A stretch of 15,846 nucleotides of DNA from an uncultured Legionella sp. (GCA_903885895.1 CAISKC010000377.1:1-15846), one strand, 5' to 3'; positions 1-7,742 are shown, counted from the first letter of the stretch. Translations and numbers: made by a program. The notes: generated by a model from the sequence alone, not told the origin.

Positions 1-2
1 CT

Positions 3-74
3 AAAAAAGCACGTATTGATGACCTTGATATACCGCCTGCATTATCAAGGTTCACAGACACCGCATTGATATGA
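3..74 (+). CDS. possible 3' end of an upstream gene (partial)
   Basis: An open frame enters from the left edge and runs about 23 codons to a TGA at 72-74. It would encode a charged tail containing IDDLDIPPALSRF. I do not recognise the family, and so short an open stretch could be chance. The other two plus-strand frames also stop early. Small hairpins follow at about 77-94 and 94-113, but neither has a clear U-tract. Confidence 0.25.
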   Translation, partial: KKARIDDLDIPPALSRFTDTALI

Positions 75-147
75 GTGATACACAGTGTAATCAATTGCCC
101 TATTTTTGGCAATATCGAAACTTATTGTTTCCATTGGAAGTAATTAA

Positions 148-175
148 TTGACATTATTTATCCTGCCGTTAAACT
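148..175 (+). promoter_or_regulatory. sigma70-type promoter of the putative small RNA
   Basis: A perfect -35 hexamer TTGACA lies at 148-153, then a 16-base spacer and a moderate -10 hexamer TAAACT at 170-175. Transcription would begin near 182, just before the first strong hairpin. No open reading frame with a ribosome binding site follows, which favours an RNA product. Confidence 0.5.
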
Positions 176-181
176 CTACTT

Positions 182-338
182 TTGAAAGCCGGGTGAAACC
201 CTGGTTTTCAAGTTAGTCCAATCAAGGAATGATTTGATGAAGATGGAACATGTCTCAAATCACGATGGAACAGTGGTTGCATAGCTGTAAACCTCGCCAT
301 AGGGCTGGAATCTGACCCAATGATTCCAGCCTTTCTAT
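182..338 (+). ncRNA. putative small RNA with repeated GGA motifs (CsrA-sponge-like)
   Basis: The stretch between the promoter at 148-175 and the terminator at 303-338 has no convincing ORF but several hairpins. The first, at 183-210, has a long stem with a one-base bulge and a GAA loop. The second has the stem TGATTTGA (230-237) with TCAAATCA (255-262), and its loop exposes ATGGA. GGA occurs at 226, 245, 267 and 307, within AAGGA, ATGGA, ATGGA and CTGGA. The 9-mer GATGGAACA is repeated exactly at 242-250 and 264-272. Small RNAs of the RsmY/RsmZ/CsrB type titrate CsrA/RsmA by showing ANGGA motifs in loops, so a CsrA sponge is a reasonable inference. It could equally be an unrelated regulatory RNA. 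Confidence 0.4.
303..338 (+). terminator. Rho-independent terminator
   Basis: A perfect 10-bp stem GGCTGGAATC (303-312) with GATTCCAGCC (322-331) encloses a 9-base loop and is followed by TTTCTATCT. It would end the putative small RNA and insulate the tRNA-Val promoter downstream. Confidence 0.7.
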
Positions 339-370
339 CTATATCTCGCGCTAGGCGGCTTTTTCTACCC

Positions 371-400
371 TTGACGTTATGATCAAAACCATACTATACT
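371..400 (+). promoter_or_regulatory. promoter of tRNA-Val and probably thrS
   Basis: The -35 TTGACG (371-376) and the -10 TATACT (395-400) are 18 bases apart. Transcription would start roughly ten bases before the tRNA 5' end. No other good promoter lies between the tRNA and thrS. Confidence 0.6.
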
Positions 401-417
401 TCGTGGCTTTCGTTCAT

Positions 418-492
418 AGGCACGTAGCTCAGTGGTAGAGCACCACCTTGACATGGTGGTGGTCGGTGGTTCGATCCCACTCGTGCCTACCA
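418..492 (+). tRNA. tRNA-Val (anticodon GAC)
   Basis: The cloverleaf is complete. The acceptor stem AGGCACG (418-424) pairs perfectly with CGTGCCT (482-488). The D-arm has the loop AGTGGTA. The anticodon stem CCACC/GGTGG holds loop TTGACAT with anticodon GAC at 450-452, and the T-arm contains TTCGATC. CCA is encoded at 490-492. It decodes valine GUC (and GUU by wobble). thrS begins 28 bases downstream with no terminator between, so the two are probably co-transcribed and RNase processing of the tRNA would set the 5' end of the thrS message. Confidence 0.95.
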
Positions 493-520
493 ATCATTGT
501 TCTTTCGAGAAACGACCATC

Positions 521-2459
521 ATGCCCAACATCAGACTACCTAATGGCCAAATAAAAAGTTTTGATCATGCCGTCAGCGCCTATGATGTGGCACAGGCAAT
601 CAGCCCTAGTTTGGCAAAATCCGCCTTAGCAGCAAAAGCCGATGGTCACATGATTGATCTCAGTCATATTTTGTCCCATGATTGTGACTTAACCATCATT
701 ACGTCGAAAGACGAGGCAGAAAGCCTAGAGGTCATCCGCCATTCTACAGCACATTTGTTAGCACAAGCTGTCAAATTATTATTTCCCGACGCTCAAGTGA
801 CCATTGGACCTGTGATTGAAGATGGATTCTATTATGACTTCGCTTACGCTCGGCCCTTTACTCCCGAAGACTTGGCGCAGATAGAAGCAAAAATGACGCA
901 ATTAGCGCAAGCAGATTATCCAATTACACGCCGTGAATTACCACGTGCTGATGCCATTGCCTATTTTCTCAATATCGGTGAAACGTATAAAGCAAAAATC
1001 ATTCAGGACTTGCCTGAAAACAACGTCTTGTCATTATATCGCCAAGGAGATTTTGAGGATTTATGTCGTGGCCCACACGTCCCCTCGACTGGCAAATTAA
1101 AAGCTTTTAAATTAACCAAATTGGCCGGGGCCTACTGGCGCGGTGATGCCAATAATGAGATGTTACAACGCATTTACGGAACGGCTTGGCAGGACAAAGC
1201 CGCACTCGCAACTTATCTGCAACGGCTAGAAGAAGCAGAAAAAACGCGACCACCGCAGATTAGGCAAAACTTTGGGACTATTTCATTTCCAAGATCTCGC
1301 TCCAGGCATGGTTTTTTGGCATCCCAATGGCTGGATGATTTACCAAGAAATCGAACAATATATCCGCGCAAAATTGGCGGTTGCCGGCTACCAAGAGGTC
1401 AGAACACCGCAATTAGTCGATAAAATTCTTTGGGAAAAATCAGGGCATTGGGAAAACTTCCGCGAACAAATGTTTCTAACCGAAACTGAAAACCGCCAAT
1501 ATGCGGTCAAACCGATGAATTGCCCTTGTCATGTGCAAATTTTCAATCAAGGTATGAAAAGCTACCGTGATTTACCATTACGCCTGGCAGAATTTGGCTC
1601 CTGCCACCGCAGCGAACCATCCGGCGCACTACATGGCCTGATGCGTGTACGTGGTTTCACGCAAGACGACGCGCATATTTTCTGTACCAAAGAACAAATT
1701 CAAACTGAAGTACGGAAAATTTTAGAATTGGTGCAAACCATTTATGCGGACTTTGGTTTTGACCAGATCACCTATCGCCTAGCGCTACGTCCAGAATTAC
1801 GCGTTGGATCTGATGAGATCTGGGATAGTGCTGAATTAGCCTTACAAAATGCGATGGAAGCCAAAAACATTAACTGGATCGATGCACCGGGTGAAGGTGC
1901 TTTTTACGGTCCTAAAATTGAGTGCTCTTTAGCAGACTGTTTAGGTCGGATTTGGCAATGCGGCACAATCCAAGTCGATTTTTCTACACCTGAACGTTTG
2001 GGCGCAGTCTACGTCAACGAAGATAGTAGTAAACAGCATCCTGTTATGATTCATCGCGCAATCCTAGGCAGTTTTGAGCGTTTTATTGGTATTTTGATCG
2101 AACATTTTGCTGGGCATTTTCCATTATGGTTAGCACCCACTCAAATTATCGTGCTCACCATCAGTGAAAAACATAATGCTTATGCCGAAAACGTACATCA
2201 GGTCTTACAAAATGCTGGTATTCGTGCTGCAATAGACTTGAGAAATGAAAAAGTTGGGTTTAAAATTCGCGAACACACACTTTTAAATGTGCCATACATG
2301 TTAATCATTGGCGATAAAGAAATGGAAGCGAAACAAGTCACCTGGCGTTCGCGATCAGGTACGGATCTGGGCATGGTGACTATCGAATCAGTTTGTGATA
2401 ACATGCGCCAGGAAATTTTATCGAAAAAACGAAGTCCTGCTGACAATTCGCTAATATGA
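521..2459 (+). CDS. thrS: threonyl-tRNA synthetase, interrupted by a +1 frameshift
   Basis: ThrS charges tRNA-Thr in the cytoplasm and hydrolyses mis-made Ser-tRNA-Thr. The start is ATG at 521 (MPNIRLPNGQ), with a weak GAG-type ribosome site. Frame 1 covers the TGS domain (about 1-60) and the editing domain with HSTAH (H74, H78) and C182/H186. At an A6 run (1239-1244) one extra base shifts the frame. Skipping it joins codon 241 to the second frame at 1245 and gives a 645-residue protein. Zinc ligands then fall at C334 (MNCPCH), H385 (DDAH) and H511 (MIHR), exactly the E. coli numbering, and the anticodon-binding domain follows. Every other family feature is intact, so this is a recent mutation, a sequencing or assembly indel, or a slippage-rescued gene. 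As written, the first frame stops at 1423 after a scrambled tail. Confidence 0.9.
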
Positions 2460-2516
2460 GCCGAAATGGTCAACAAACCAGAACAACAGGACCGAGTATA
2501 AATGGAGGATTGAGCT

Positions 2517-3056
2517 ATTAGTGCATCAACTAAGCGTGATAGTGATCGCGCACGGATTAATGAACAAATTAATGTGCCGGAGGTACGTTTAATTGATGTT
2601 GATGGCAACCAAGCCGGAATAGTTTCTACCCGCGAGGCACTGCATGCAGCAGGAGAAAGTGGTTGTGATTTGGTTGAAATTTCGCCAAGCGCCAAGCCGC
2701 CAGTGTGTCGCATTATGGATTATGGAAAATATCTCTTTGAAGTGAGTAAGAAGCAAGCTGAAGCACGTAAAAAGCAAAAGCAAATTCAAATCAAAGAATT
2801 AAAATTCCGTCCTACGACGGAAGATGGGGATTATCAGGTCAAGCTACGCAACCTGCTACGATTCCTAAAGCATGGTGATAAAGTCAAAGTCACGCTGCGA
2901 TTTCGCGGACGTGAAGTGGCACATCAAGAGCTTGGTATGAAAATTCTTGAGCGTTTGCAGCAAGATACTGCAGAATTTGCAGTGGTTGAGCAGCATCCGA
3001 AACGAGAAGGACGCCAATTATTGATGGTATTAGCACCGAAGAAAAAACAATCTTAA
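2517..3056 (+). CDS. infC: translation initiation factor IF-3, ATT start
   Basis: IF-3 binds the 30S subunit, prevents premature 50S joining and proofreads start-codon choice. The frame opens after a TGA at 2511-2513. An ATT at 2517 sits 7 bases after a strong Shine-Dalgarno GGAGGA (2504-2509), giving a 179-residue protein that begins (M)SASTKRDSDRARINEQINV. The N-domain (about 14-90) includes EVRLIDVDGNQAGIVS and the C-domain ends VLAPKKKQS. The GTG at 2574 would remove the conserved N-terminus and has no ribosome site. Rare AUU/AUC starts are a hallmark of infC and let IF-3 repress its own translation, so the same feedback is likely here. It lies 57 bases after thrS and 18 before rpmI. Confidence 0.95.
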   Translation: MSASTKRDSDRARINEQINVPEVRLIDVDGNQAGIVSTREALHAAGESGCDLVEISPSAKPPVCRIMDYGKYLFEVSKKQAEARKKQKQIQIKELKFRPTTEDGDYQVKLRNLLRFLKHGDKVKVTLRFRGREVAHQELGMKILERLQQDTAEFAVVEQHPKREGRQLLMVLAPKKKQS

Positions 3057-3074
3057 TGCGGAGTTACATGTGTT

Positions 3075-3275
3075 ATGCCTAAATTAAAATCTCACAGAGG
3101 TGCTTGTAAGCGCTTCCGTAAAACAGCAAGTGGTGCGATCAAACGTCGAGGCGCTTATCGAAATCACATCCTGACGAAAAAATCTACTAAACAAAAGCGG
3201 CACTTGCGAGTGTCTTCTGGTCGATTAAAACTTTGTGATGCACGCTTAGCTAAGCGTATGTTGCAAGGTAGTTAA
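3075..3275 (+). CDS. rpmI: 50S ribosomal protein L35
   Basis: This is a small, very basic 66-residue protein of the large subunit, of the usual family length. It starts MPKLKSHRGACKRFRKTASG, matching the conserved L35 N-terminus, and the rest is rich in Lys and Arg (AIKRRGAYRNHILTKKS). The ATG follows a GGAG-containing ribosome site at about 3060-3063. It sits between infC and rplT in the classic order. In enterobacteria L20 binds the rpmI leader region and represses rpmI-rplT. The 18-base infC-rpmI gap means any such operator here would lie mostly inside the infC coding region. Confidence 0.96.
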   Translation: MPKLKSHRGACKRFRKTASGAIKRRGAYRNHILTKKSTKQKRHLRVSSGRLKLCDARLAKRMLQGS

Positions 3276-3287
3276 GGAGAGTGAATT

Positions 3288-3644
3288 ATGCCTAGAGTTA
3301 AACGTGGTGTGACGGCGAAAGCCCGTCATAAAAAAGTATTAAAGCAGGCGAAAGGGTATTATGGTGCCCGTTCGCGTACGTACCGTATGGCGAAACAGGC
3401 CGTTATCAAATCGGGACAATATGCCTATCGCGATCGACGTCAGAAAAAACGTCAATTCCGTGCTCTTTGGATTGTGCGAATCAATGCCGAAGCGCGCGTA
3501 TGTGATATCACATATAGCCAATTGATCAATGGTATGAAAAAAGCAGGCATCGAATTGGATCGAAAAGTCCTTGCTGACATGGCAGTTCACGATAAACTAG
3601 CCTTTGCAGCCGTTGCCGAACAAGCGAAAGCAGCATTGGCTTAA
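3288..3644 (+). CDS. rplT: 50S ribosomal protein L20
   Basis: L20 is 118 residues long, the normal length, binds 23S rRNA early and is essential for 50S assembly. The sequence opens MPRVKRGVTAKARHKKVLKQ, with the conserved basic N-terminal extension. GYYGARSRTYRMAKQAVIKSGQYAYRDRRQKKR follows in two blocks, and the C-terminal domain carries IDRKVLADMA-like LDRKVLADMA. An AGGAG site precedes the ATG. The TAA stop at 3642-3644 lies 4 bases before the pheS start codon and shares its last A with an out-of-frame ATG. Confidence 0.96.
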   Translation: MPRVKRGVTAKARHKKVLKQAKGYYGARSRTYRMAKQAVIKSGQYAYRDRRQKKRQFRALWIVRINAEARVCDITYSQLINGMKKAGIELDRKVLADMAVHDKLAFAAVAEQAKAALA

Positions 3645-3648
3645 TGTT

Positions 3649-4665
3649 GTGAAACAAGAAATAGAGCAATTACAAGCAAGTGCTTTCGCAGCCGTGGAGG
3701 CAGTCAATGATTTGACTGCCCTTCAGGCTATTCGTGTTGATTTTCTTGGAAAAAAAGGTCGTCTGACCGAACTATTGAAACAAGTCGTGCATTTGTCTGT
3801 AGAAGAAAAGCCTTTGATTGGTCAAATTGTGAATCAAGTGAAACGCGATATCAATGACCAAATTGAAGCAAAGCTGACGCTACTAAAAGAGCAAGCATTA
3901 CAAGCAAAATTGCAGGCTGAAAAAATTGACGTCACCTTAAGTGGACGTTCACACGAATTAGGCTCACGCCATCCCGTTTCGCAAATCAAACAACGCATCA
4001 ACGATTATTTTAGTCGTTTGGGCTTTGATATTGTAGATGGGCCAGAAATAGAAACAGATTACTATAATTTTACAGCGCTCAACATCCCAGCACACCATCC
4101 CGCACGTGCCATGCATGATACTTTTTATTTTGGGGATGGTACGTTGTTACGTACGCATACATCGCCGGTACAAATTCGCACTATGGAACAACGCAAACCG
4201 CCTTTGCGCTTGATCGCACCTGGACGGGTTTATCGCTGTGACTCCGATCTGACTCATACACCGATGTTTCATCAAGTAGAAGGTTTATTGGTGGACAAAG
4301 ATGCGAGCTTAGCCAGTTTAAAAGGCGTGTTACAACAATTTTTTTCTGAATTATTTGACCGTGAATTACGTATTCGATTTCGACCATCGTATTTCCCATT
4401 TACCGAACCTTCGGCCGAAATGGATATAGAATGCGCACAATGCGCTGGTAAAGGCTGCAGAACCTGCAAATTTACTGGATGGATTGAAGTAGGTGGCTGT
4501 GGAATGGTGCATCCCAATGTATTGCAAGCCGTTAATATCCCTACCGATACTTACCAAGGTTGGGCATTTGGCATGGGAATAGATAGGATTGCGATGCTTT
4601 ACTATGCCATCGATGATCTGCGTTTGATGTTTGAAAATGATGTGACTTTTTTAAAGCAATTTTAG
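3649..4665 (+). CDS. pheS: phenylalanyl-tRNA synthetase alpha subunit
   Basis: PheS is the catalytic subunit of the (alpha-beta)2 enzyme that charges tRNA-Phe. The best start is GTG at 3649 (VKQEIEQLQASAFAA), giving 338 residues. The frame stays open upstream only through the end of rplT. The first 85 or so residues form a tRNA-binding coiled coil. The class II core has motif 2 in TSPVQIRTME and APGRVYRCDSDLTHTPMFHQ, and motif 3 in GWAFGMGIDRIAMLYY, close to the C-terminal FENDVTFLKQF. There is no good Shine-Dalgarno, so translation probably depends on coupling to rplT. A two-codon ORF, ATG TTG TGA (3644-3652), ends over the GTG. pheT follows after 144 bases filled by a palindromic repeat. 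Confidence 0.95.
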   Translation: MKQEIEQLQASAFAAVEAVNDLTALQAIRVDFLGKKGRLTELLKQVVHLSVEEKPLIGQIVNQVKRDINDQIEAKLTLLKEQALQAKLQAEKIDVTLSGRSHELGSRHPVSQIKQRINDYFSRLGFDIVDGPEIETDYYNFTALNIPAHHPARAMHDTFYFGDGTLLRTHTSPVQIRTMEQRKPPLRLIAPGRVYRCDSDLTHTPMFHQVEGLLVDKDASLASLKGVLQQFFSELFDRELRIRFRPSYFPFTEPSAEMDIECAQCAGKGCRTCKFTGWIEVGGCGMVHPNVLQAVNIPTDTYQGWAFGMGIDRIAMLYYAIDDLRLMFENDVTFLKQF

Positions 4666-4674
4666 ATTATAAAA

Positions 4675-4772
4675 GTAGGTTGCGCCTTGGGGCCCAACTA
4701 CTGTGCGTAGCACCAAAAAACTTTGATAATGTAGCGCTTCGCGCACTTGTTGGGCCTCAAGGCCCAACCTAC
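4675..4772. repeat. palindromic intergenic repeat, family A (REPIN-like)
   Basis: Two 24-base arms (4675-4698 and 4749-4772) are inverted copies differing at 2 positions, beginning GTAGGTTG and ending CAACCTAC. The right arm is itself a hairpin, GTTGGGCC (4749-4756) with GGCCCAAC (4761-4768) and a 4-base loop. The spacer adds partly complementary GTGCG/CGCAC. This resembles the nested hairpins of REP/BIME elements. It sits inside the normally tight pheS-pheT operon. Confidence 0.85.
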
Positions 4773-4809
4773 ATTCAATATAATGGTTTAAAAGAAACAG
4801 AGTACGAAC

Positions 4810-7206
4810 ATGAAAATCAGTGAAGCATGGCTCCGAGAGTGGATAAATCCCCCTCTATCAACAGAAGACCTGGCAAGTCAATTAACAATGGCTGGCTTGG
4901 AAGTAGATTCGATCACACCTGCTGCAGGTATGTTTAATCACGTCGTTGTAGCCAAAGTAGTCCAAACCAAACCTCATCCTCAAGCTGACCGTCTCACAAT
5001 CTGTGACGTAGATGCTGGAGAAGGCGAACATTTATCTGTCGTGTGTGGCGCATCTAATGTGCGTCCAGGCTTAATGGTAGCTTTGGCTAAAATTGGGGCT
5101 CATTTACCCGATGGGATGGTTATCAAAGAAACAAAATTGCGCGGAGAGTTATCACAAGGCATGTTGTGCTCCGCTGATGAATTAGGCTTTGTGAGCACGC
5201 TAGATGGTATTTTAGAGCTTGCGCATGATGCCCCGTTAGGCCAAGATTTACGTGCCTATTTGACCCTAGATGACCATATTTTTGATCTCGATCTCACGCC
5301 CAATCGTGCAGACTGTTTAAGTATTTTAGGCGTTGCACGCGATCTCGCCGCATTAAATAATTTACCTCTGCCGCCCGTAACAATACCTAAATTAAATCCA
5401 AATACTGATGCATCTTGCACGGTTCATTTGGATGAACCGAAAGCTTGTCCGCATTATGTCGGACGGGTCATGACAAATATTAATTCAAACGCAAATACGC
5501 CGCTTTATATCATTGAGCGCTTGCGACGTTCCGACATCCGCGCTATTCATCCAGTCGTTGACATCCTAAATTATGTCATGATCGAATTAGGGCATCCCAT
5601 GCATGCCTTCGATTTACGCCGTATTTCTGGTGCCGTGCACGTCCGCAAAGCAAAACCGAACGAGCCGCTCCTGCTATTGAATGACCAAGAACTCATATTA
5701 GATGAACGCACTTTGGTCATCGCTGACGATCAAAAAGCCTTAGCCCTAGCGGGCATTATGGGCGGCGCAGATAGTGGTGTGCAAACCGATACGGTGGATA
5801 TTTGGTTAGAAGCGGCCTTTTTTGAACCGCAAGCCATAACAGGTGAAGCACGACGATTTGGTTTAGCAACAGACGCATCACATCGTTTTGAGCGTGGCGT
5901 GGATCCCAATTTAAGTATGCAAGCCATCGAAACTGCAACCGCGTTATTACAGAGTATTGTGGGGGGACAGATTGGCCCCATCGTGCACCGCAGTGCCGCG
6001 GACTTTTCTTGCCAACCATTGACCATCTCATTCAACCCGAATTCAGTAGCACGCTTATCTGGTATGGATATTGATCAAGCAACCATCCAACGCATTTTAG
6101 AGCATTTAGGCATGTCCGTCCTTGCGCATGGTGCGATCTGGGAAATAACCGTCCCTACTTATCGCTTTGATCTCCATGCAGAAGTTGATTTGGTGGAAGA
6201 AGTCATTCGCATCAATGGTTACGATAAAATTCCTACGCATACAATTACCTCAACCGCGCAGGCACGAACGATTGATCCACTTGATCACACCACCACAACC
6301 ATCATGCAATTCCTGATGCATCGCGGTTACCAAGAAACTATTTCTTACAGTTTTGTTGATCCGCAACTTCAACAAGCCGTGTATCCGAATCTTATCGGTA
6401 AAACCTTACTCAATCCTATTTCTACAGAGCTCTCCATGATGCGAGTAGGCTTATGGCCAGGATTATTAGCTGCCATGGTCCACAACCTTCATCGCCAACA
6501 TTCGGCTTTGAAATTATGTGAAACAGGCAAGGTATTTATCTTAAATGGCGAAATTTTTGAAGAAAAATTAGCCTGTGCCGGTTTAATGGTTGGTACGCAT
6601 GGCCAATACAATTGGCCGGAAACTGCCACGCCATACGATTTTTTTGATATGAAAGGTGATCTTGAAGCACTTTTTACAGAACTAAAACTCCCTAACGTCC
6701 ATTTTATTACCGGCGAACACGACGCGCTTCACCCTGGAAAAACCGCCAAAATCATGTGCGGTACACAAGCGATAGGATGGCTTGGTGCCCTGCATCCTCG
6801 GTTACTGGATGACTTAGACTTAGACGCCGAAACCATTGTATTTGAAATAATGGTATCCGCACTACCTCAGTCACCACAAACGACCTACCAATCTATTTCA
6901 AAATATCCACAAATCCGCCGAGATTTATCTCTTTTAGTGGATGAAACCGTGACAGCGGCTGCAATAGAAACCGTGGTACGGGAGATCATTGATCCCAAGA
7001 TATTAAAATCATTTTACATCTTTGATGTATATACTGGCGGTGGATTAGACGCCGAACATAAAAAAAGCATCGCGCTAGGCTTGTTATTACAAAGTGACGA
7101 CCGCACGCTAGTCGATGAGGAAATTCATGTTATGATAGCCAACGTGGTCGACGCCTTGCAGAAGAAACTGCAAGCCGTGTTGCGCGCATCAACGGACATG
7201 TCATAA
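4810..7206 (+). CDS. pheT: phenylalanyl-tRNA synthetase beta subunit
   Basis: PheT pairs with PheS. It contributes the anticodon-binding and editing (Tyr-tRNA-Phe hydrolysis) modules. At 798 residues it has normal length and all domains: an N-terminal EMAP/OB tRNA-binding fold (about 40-150, with HPQADRLTICDVD and VVCGASNVRPG), the B3/B4 editing domain (about 210-390, with HPVVDILNYVMIELGHPMHAFD and DASHRFERGVDP), B5 (about 400-470), the catalytic-like core, and a C-terminal ferredoxin-fold anticodon-binding domain (about 700-795, SKYPQIRRDLSLLVDE). The ATG at 4810 has only a weak ribosome site. TATAAT at 4779-4784, between the repeat and the start, could be the -10 of a secondary promoter, though I see no matching -35. 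Confidence 0.96.
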   Translation: MKISEAWLREWINPPLSTEDLASQLTMAGLEVDSITPAAGMFNHVVVAKVVQTKPHPQADRLTICDVDAGEGEHLSVVCGASNVRPGLMVALAKIGAHLPDGMVIKETKLRGELSQGMLCSADELGFVSTLDGILELAHDAPLGQDLRAYLTLDDHIFDLDLTPNRADCLSILGVARDLAALNNLPLPPVTIPKLNPNTDASCTVHLDEPKACPHYVGRVMTNINSNANTPLYIIERLRRSDIRAIHPVVDILNYVMIELGHPMHAFDLRRISGAVHVRKAKPNEPLLLLNDQELILDERTLVIADDQKALALAGIMGGADSGVQTDTVDIWLEAAFFEPQAITGEARRFGLATDASHRFERGVDPNLSMQAIETATALLQSIVGGQIGPIVHRSAADFSCQPLTISFNPNSVARLSGMDIDQATIQRILEHLGMSVLAHGAIWEITVPTYRFDLHAEVDLVEEVIRINGYDKIPTHTITSTAQARTIDPLDHTTTTIMQFLMHRGYQETISYSFVDPQLQQAVYPNLIGKTLLNPISTELSMMRVGLWPGLLAAMVHNLHRQHSALKLCETGKVFILNGEIFEEKLACAGLMVGTHGQYNWPETATPYDFFDMKGDLEALFTELKLPNVHFITGEHDALHPGKTAKIMCGTQAIGWLGALHPRLLDDLDLDAETIVFEIMVSALPQSPQTTYQSISKYPQIRRDLSLLVDETVTAAAIETVVREIIDPKILKSFYIFDVYTGGGLDAEHKKSIALGLLLQSDDRTLVDEEIHVMIANVVDALQKKLQAVLRASTDMS

Positions 7207-7225
7207 CGCTAAAAAGGAATAGATT

Positions 7226-7531
7226 GTGGGTGCACTGAGTAAATTATTAATGGTCGAGGCATTGTGCGATGCGCTAGGACTAAGCAAATTAGATTCGCGA
7301 TCTTTGGTAGAGGAATTTTTCGAAGAAATCAAGGTTATCCTTGCTTCTGGCCACCCAGTAAAACTATCTGGATTCGGCAATTTTAGATTGCGTGATAAAG
7401 CAGAACGCCCAGGGCGCAATCCCAAAACTGGGCAAGCCGCCGCCATCAGCGCCAGACGTGTGGTTACGTTTAAAGCAGGACTCACGTTTAAAAAGAATTT
7501 GAACGAAGAGCCAAACGCGACTGAAAAATAA
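7226..7531 (+). CDS. ihfA: integration host factor subunit alpha
   Basis: IhfA (101 residues) dimerises with IhfB and bends DNA sharply at specific sites for recombination, replication and transcription. It starts at GTG 7226, 7 bases after AAGGA (7214-7218). Conserved features are LGLSKLDSRSLVEEFFEEI in the dimer core, VKLSGFGNF, and the DNA-intercalating arm PGRNPKTG followed by ARRVVTF. LGLSK and the PGRNPKTG arm fit IhfA better than IhfB or HU. The gene lies 19 bases after pheT, the common gammaproteobacterial order, so it is probably co-transcribed with it. The MerR-type gene often found next is absent; a repeat element follows instead. Confidence 0.93.
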   Translation: MGALSKLLMVEALCDALGLSKLDSRSLVEEFFEEIKVILASGHPVKLSGFGNFRLRDKAERPGRNPKTGQAAAISARRVVTFKAGLTFKKNLNEEPNATEK

Positions 7532-7557
7532 TACGATATTTTTAACGTATCTTTACA

Positions 7558-7721
7558 ACTGGACTTTGGCCTTTTTTGAAAACAAGGCAAACATATAGTC
7601 TTTGCAAACGCAGTGAAGCAATCCAGACCTATTTTCAATTGCAATTCCGATCTGGATTGCTTCGCTAACGCTCGCAAAGACGCGTTGTTAACCAATTTTA
7701 TAAAAAAGACTAAAATCGAGT
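7558..7721. repeat. miniature inverted-repeat element, family B
   Basis: This is a 164-bp imperfect palindrome. The inner arms are GTCTTTGC...CAATCCAGA (7598-7627) and TCTGGATTGC...GCAAAGAC (7651-7681), around a 23-base loop. The outer arms at 7558-7577 (ACTGGACTTTGGCC then T6) and 7702-7721 (A6 then GACTAAAATCGAGT) match at about 16 of 20 positions. It follows the ihfA stop by 26 bases and might slow or end that transcript. A related degenerate copy lies upstream of yebC. Confidence 0.75.
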
Positions 7722-7725
7722 ACAA

Positions 7726-7742
7726 GCGTTAGCGAAACAATC
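7726..7742. repeat. partial copy of the family B core
   Basis: GCGTTAGCGAAACAATC differs by one base from the GCGTTAGCGAAGCAATC core (reverse complement within 7651-7681) of the adjacent element. It looks like a tandem remnant. Confidence 0.5.

Noticed and set aside
1238..1246. Canonical -1 programmed frameshift heptamer AAAAAAC in thrS
   Set aside because: The zero-frame codons are GAA AAA ACG, so the heptamer is out of register for tandem slippage. The needed shift is also +1 (skip one base), not -1.
2198..2713. Long antisense ORF across the end of thrS and start of infC
   Set aside because: It mirrors two well-conserved coding regions and has no recognisable motifs; it is a shadow frame.
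7201..7725. 174-codon minus-strand ORF over ihfA and the repeat
   Set aside because: It is formed from the antisense of ihfA plus the palindromic element, with no family features. The plus-strand IhfA match is unambiguous.
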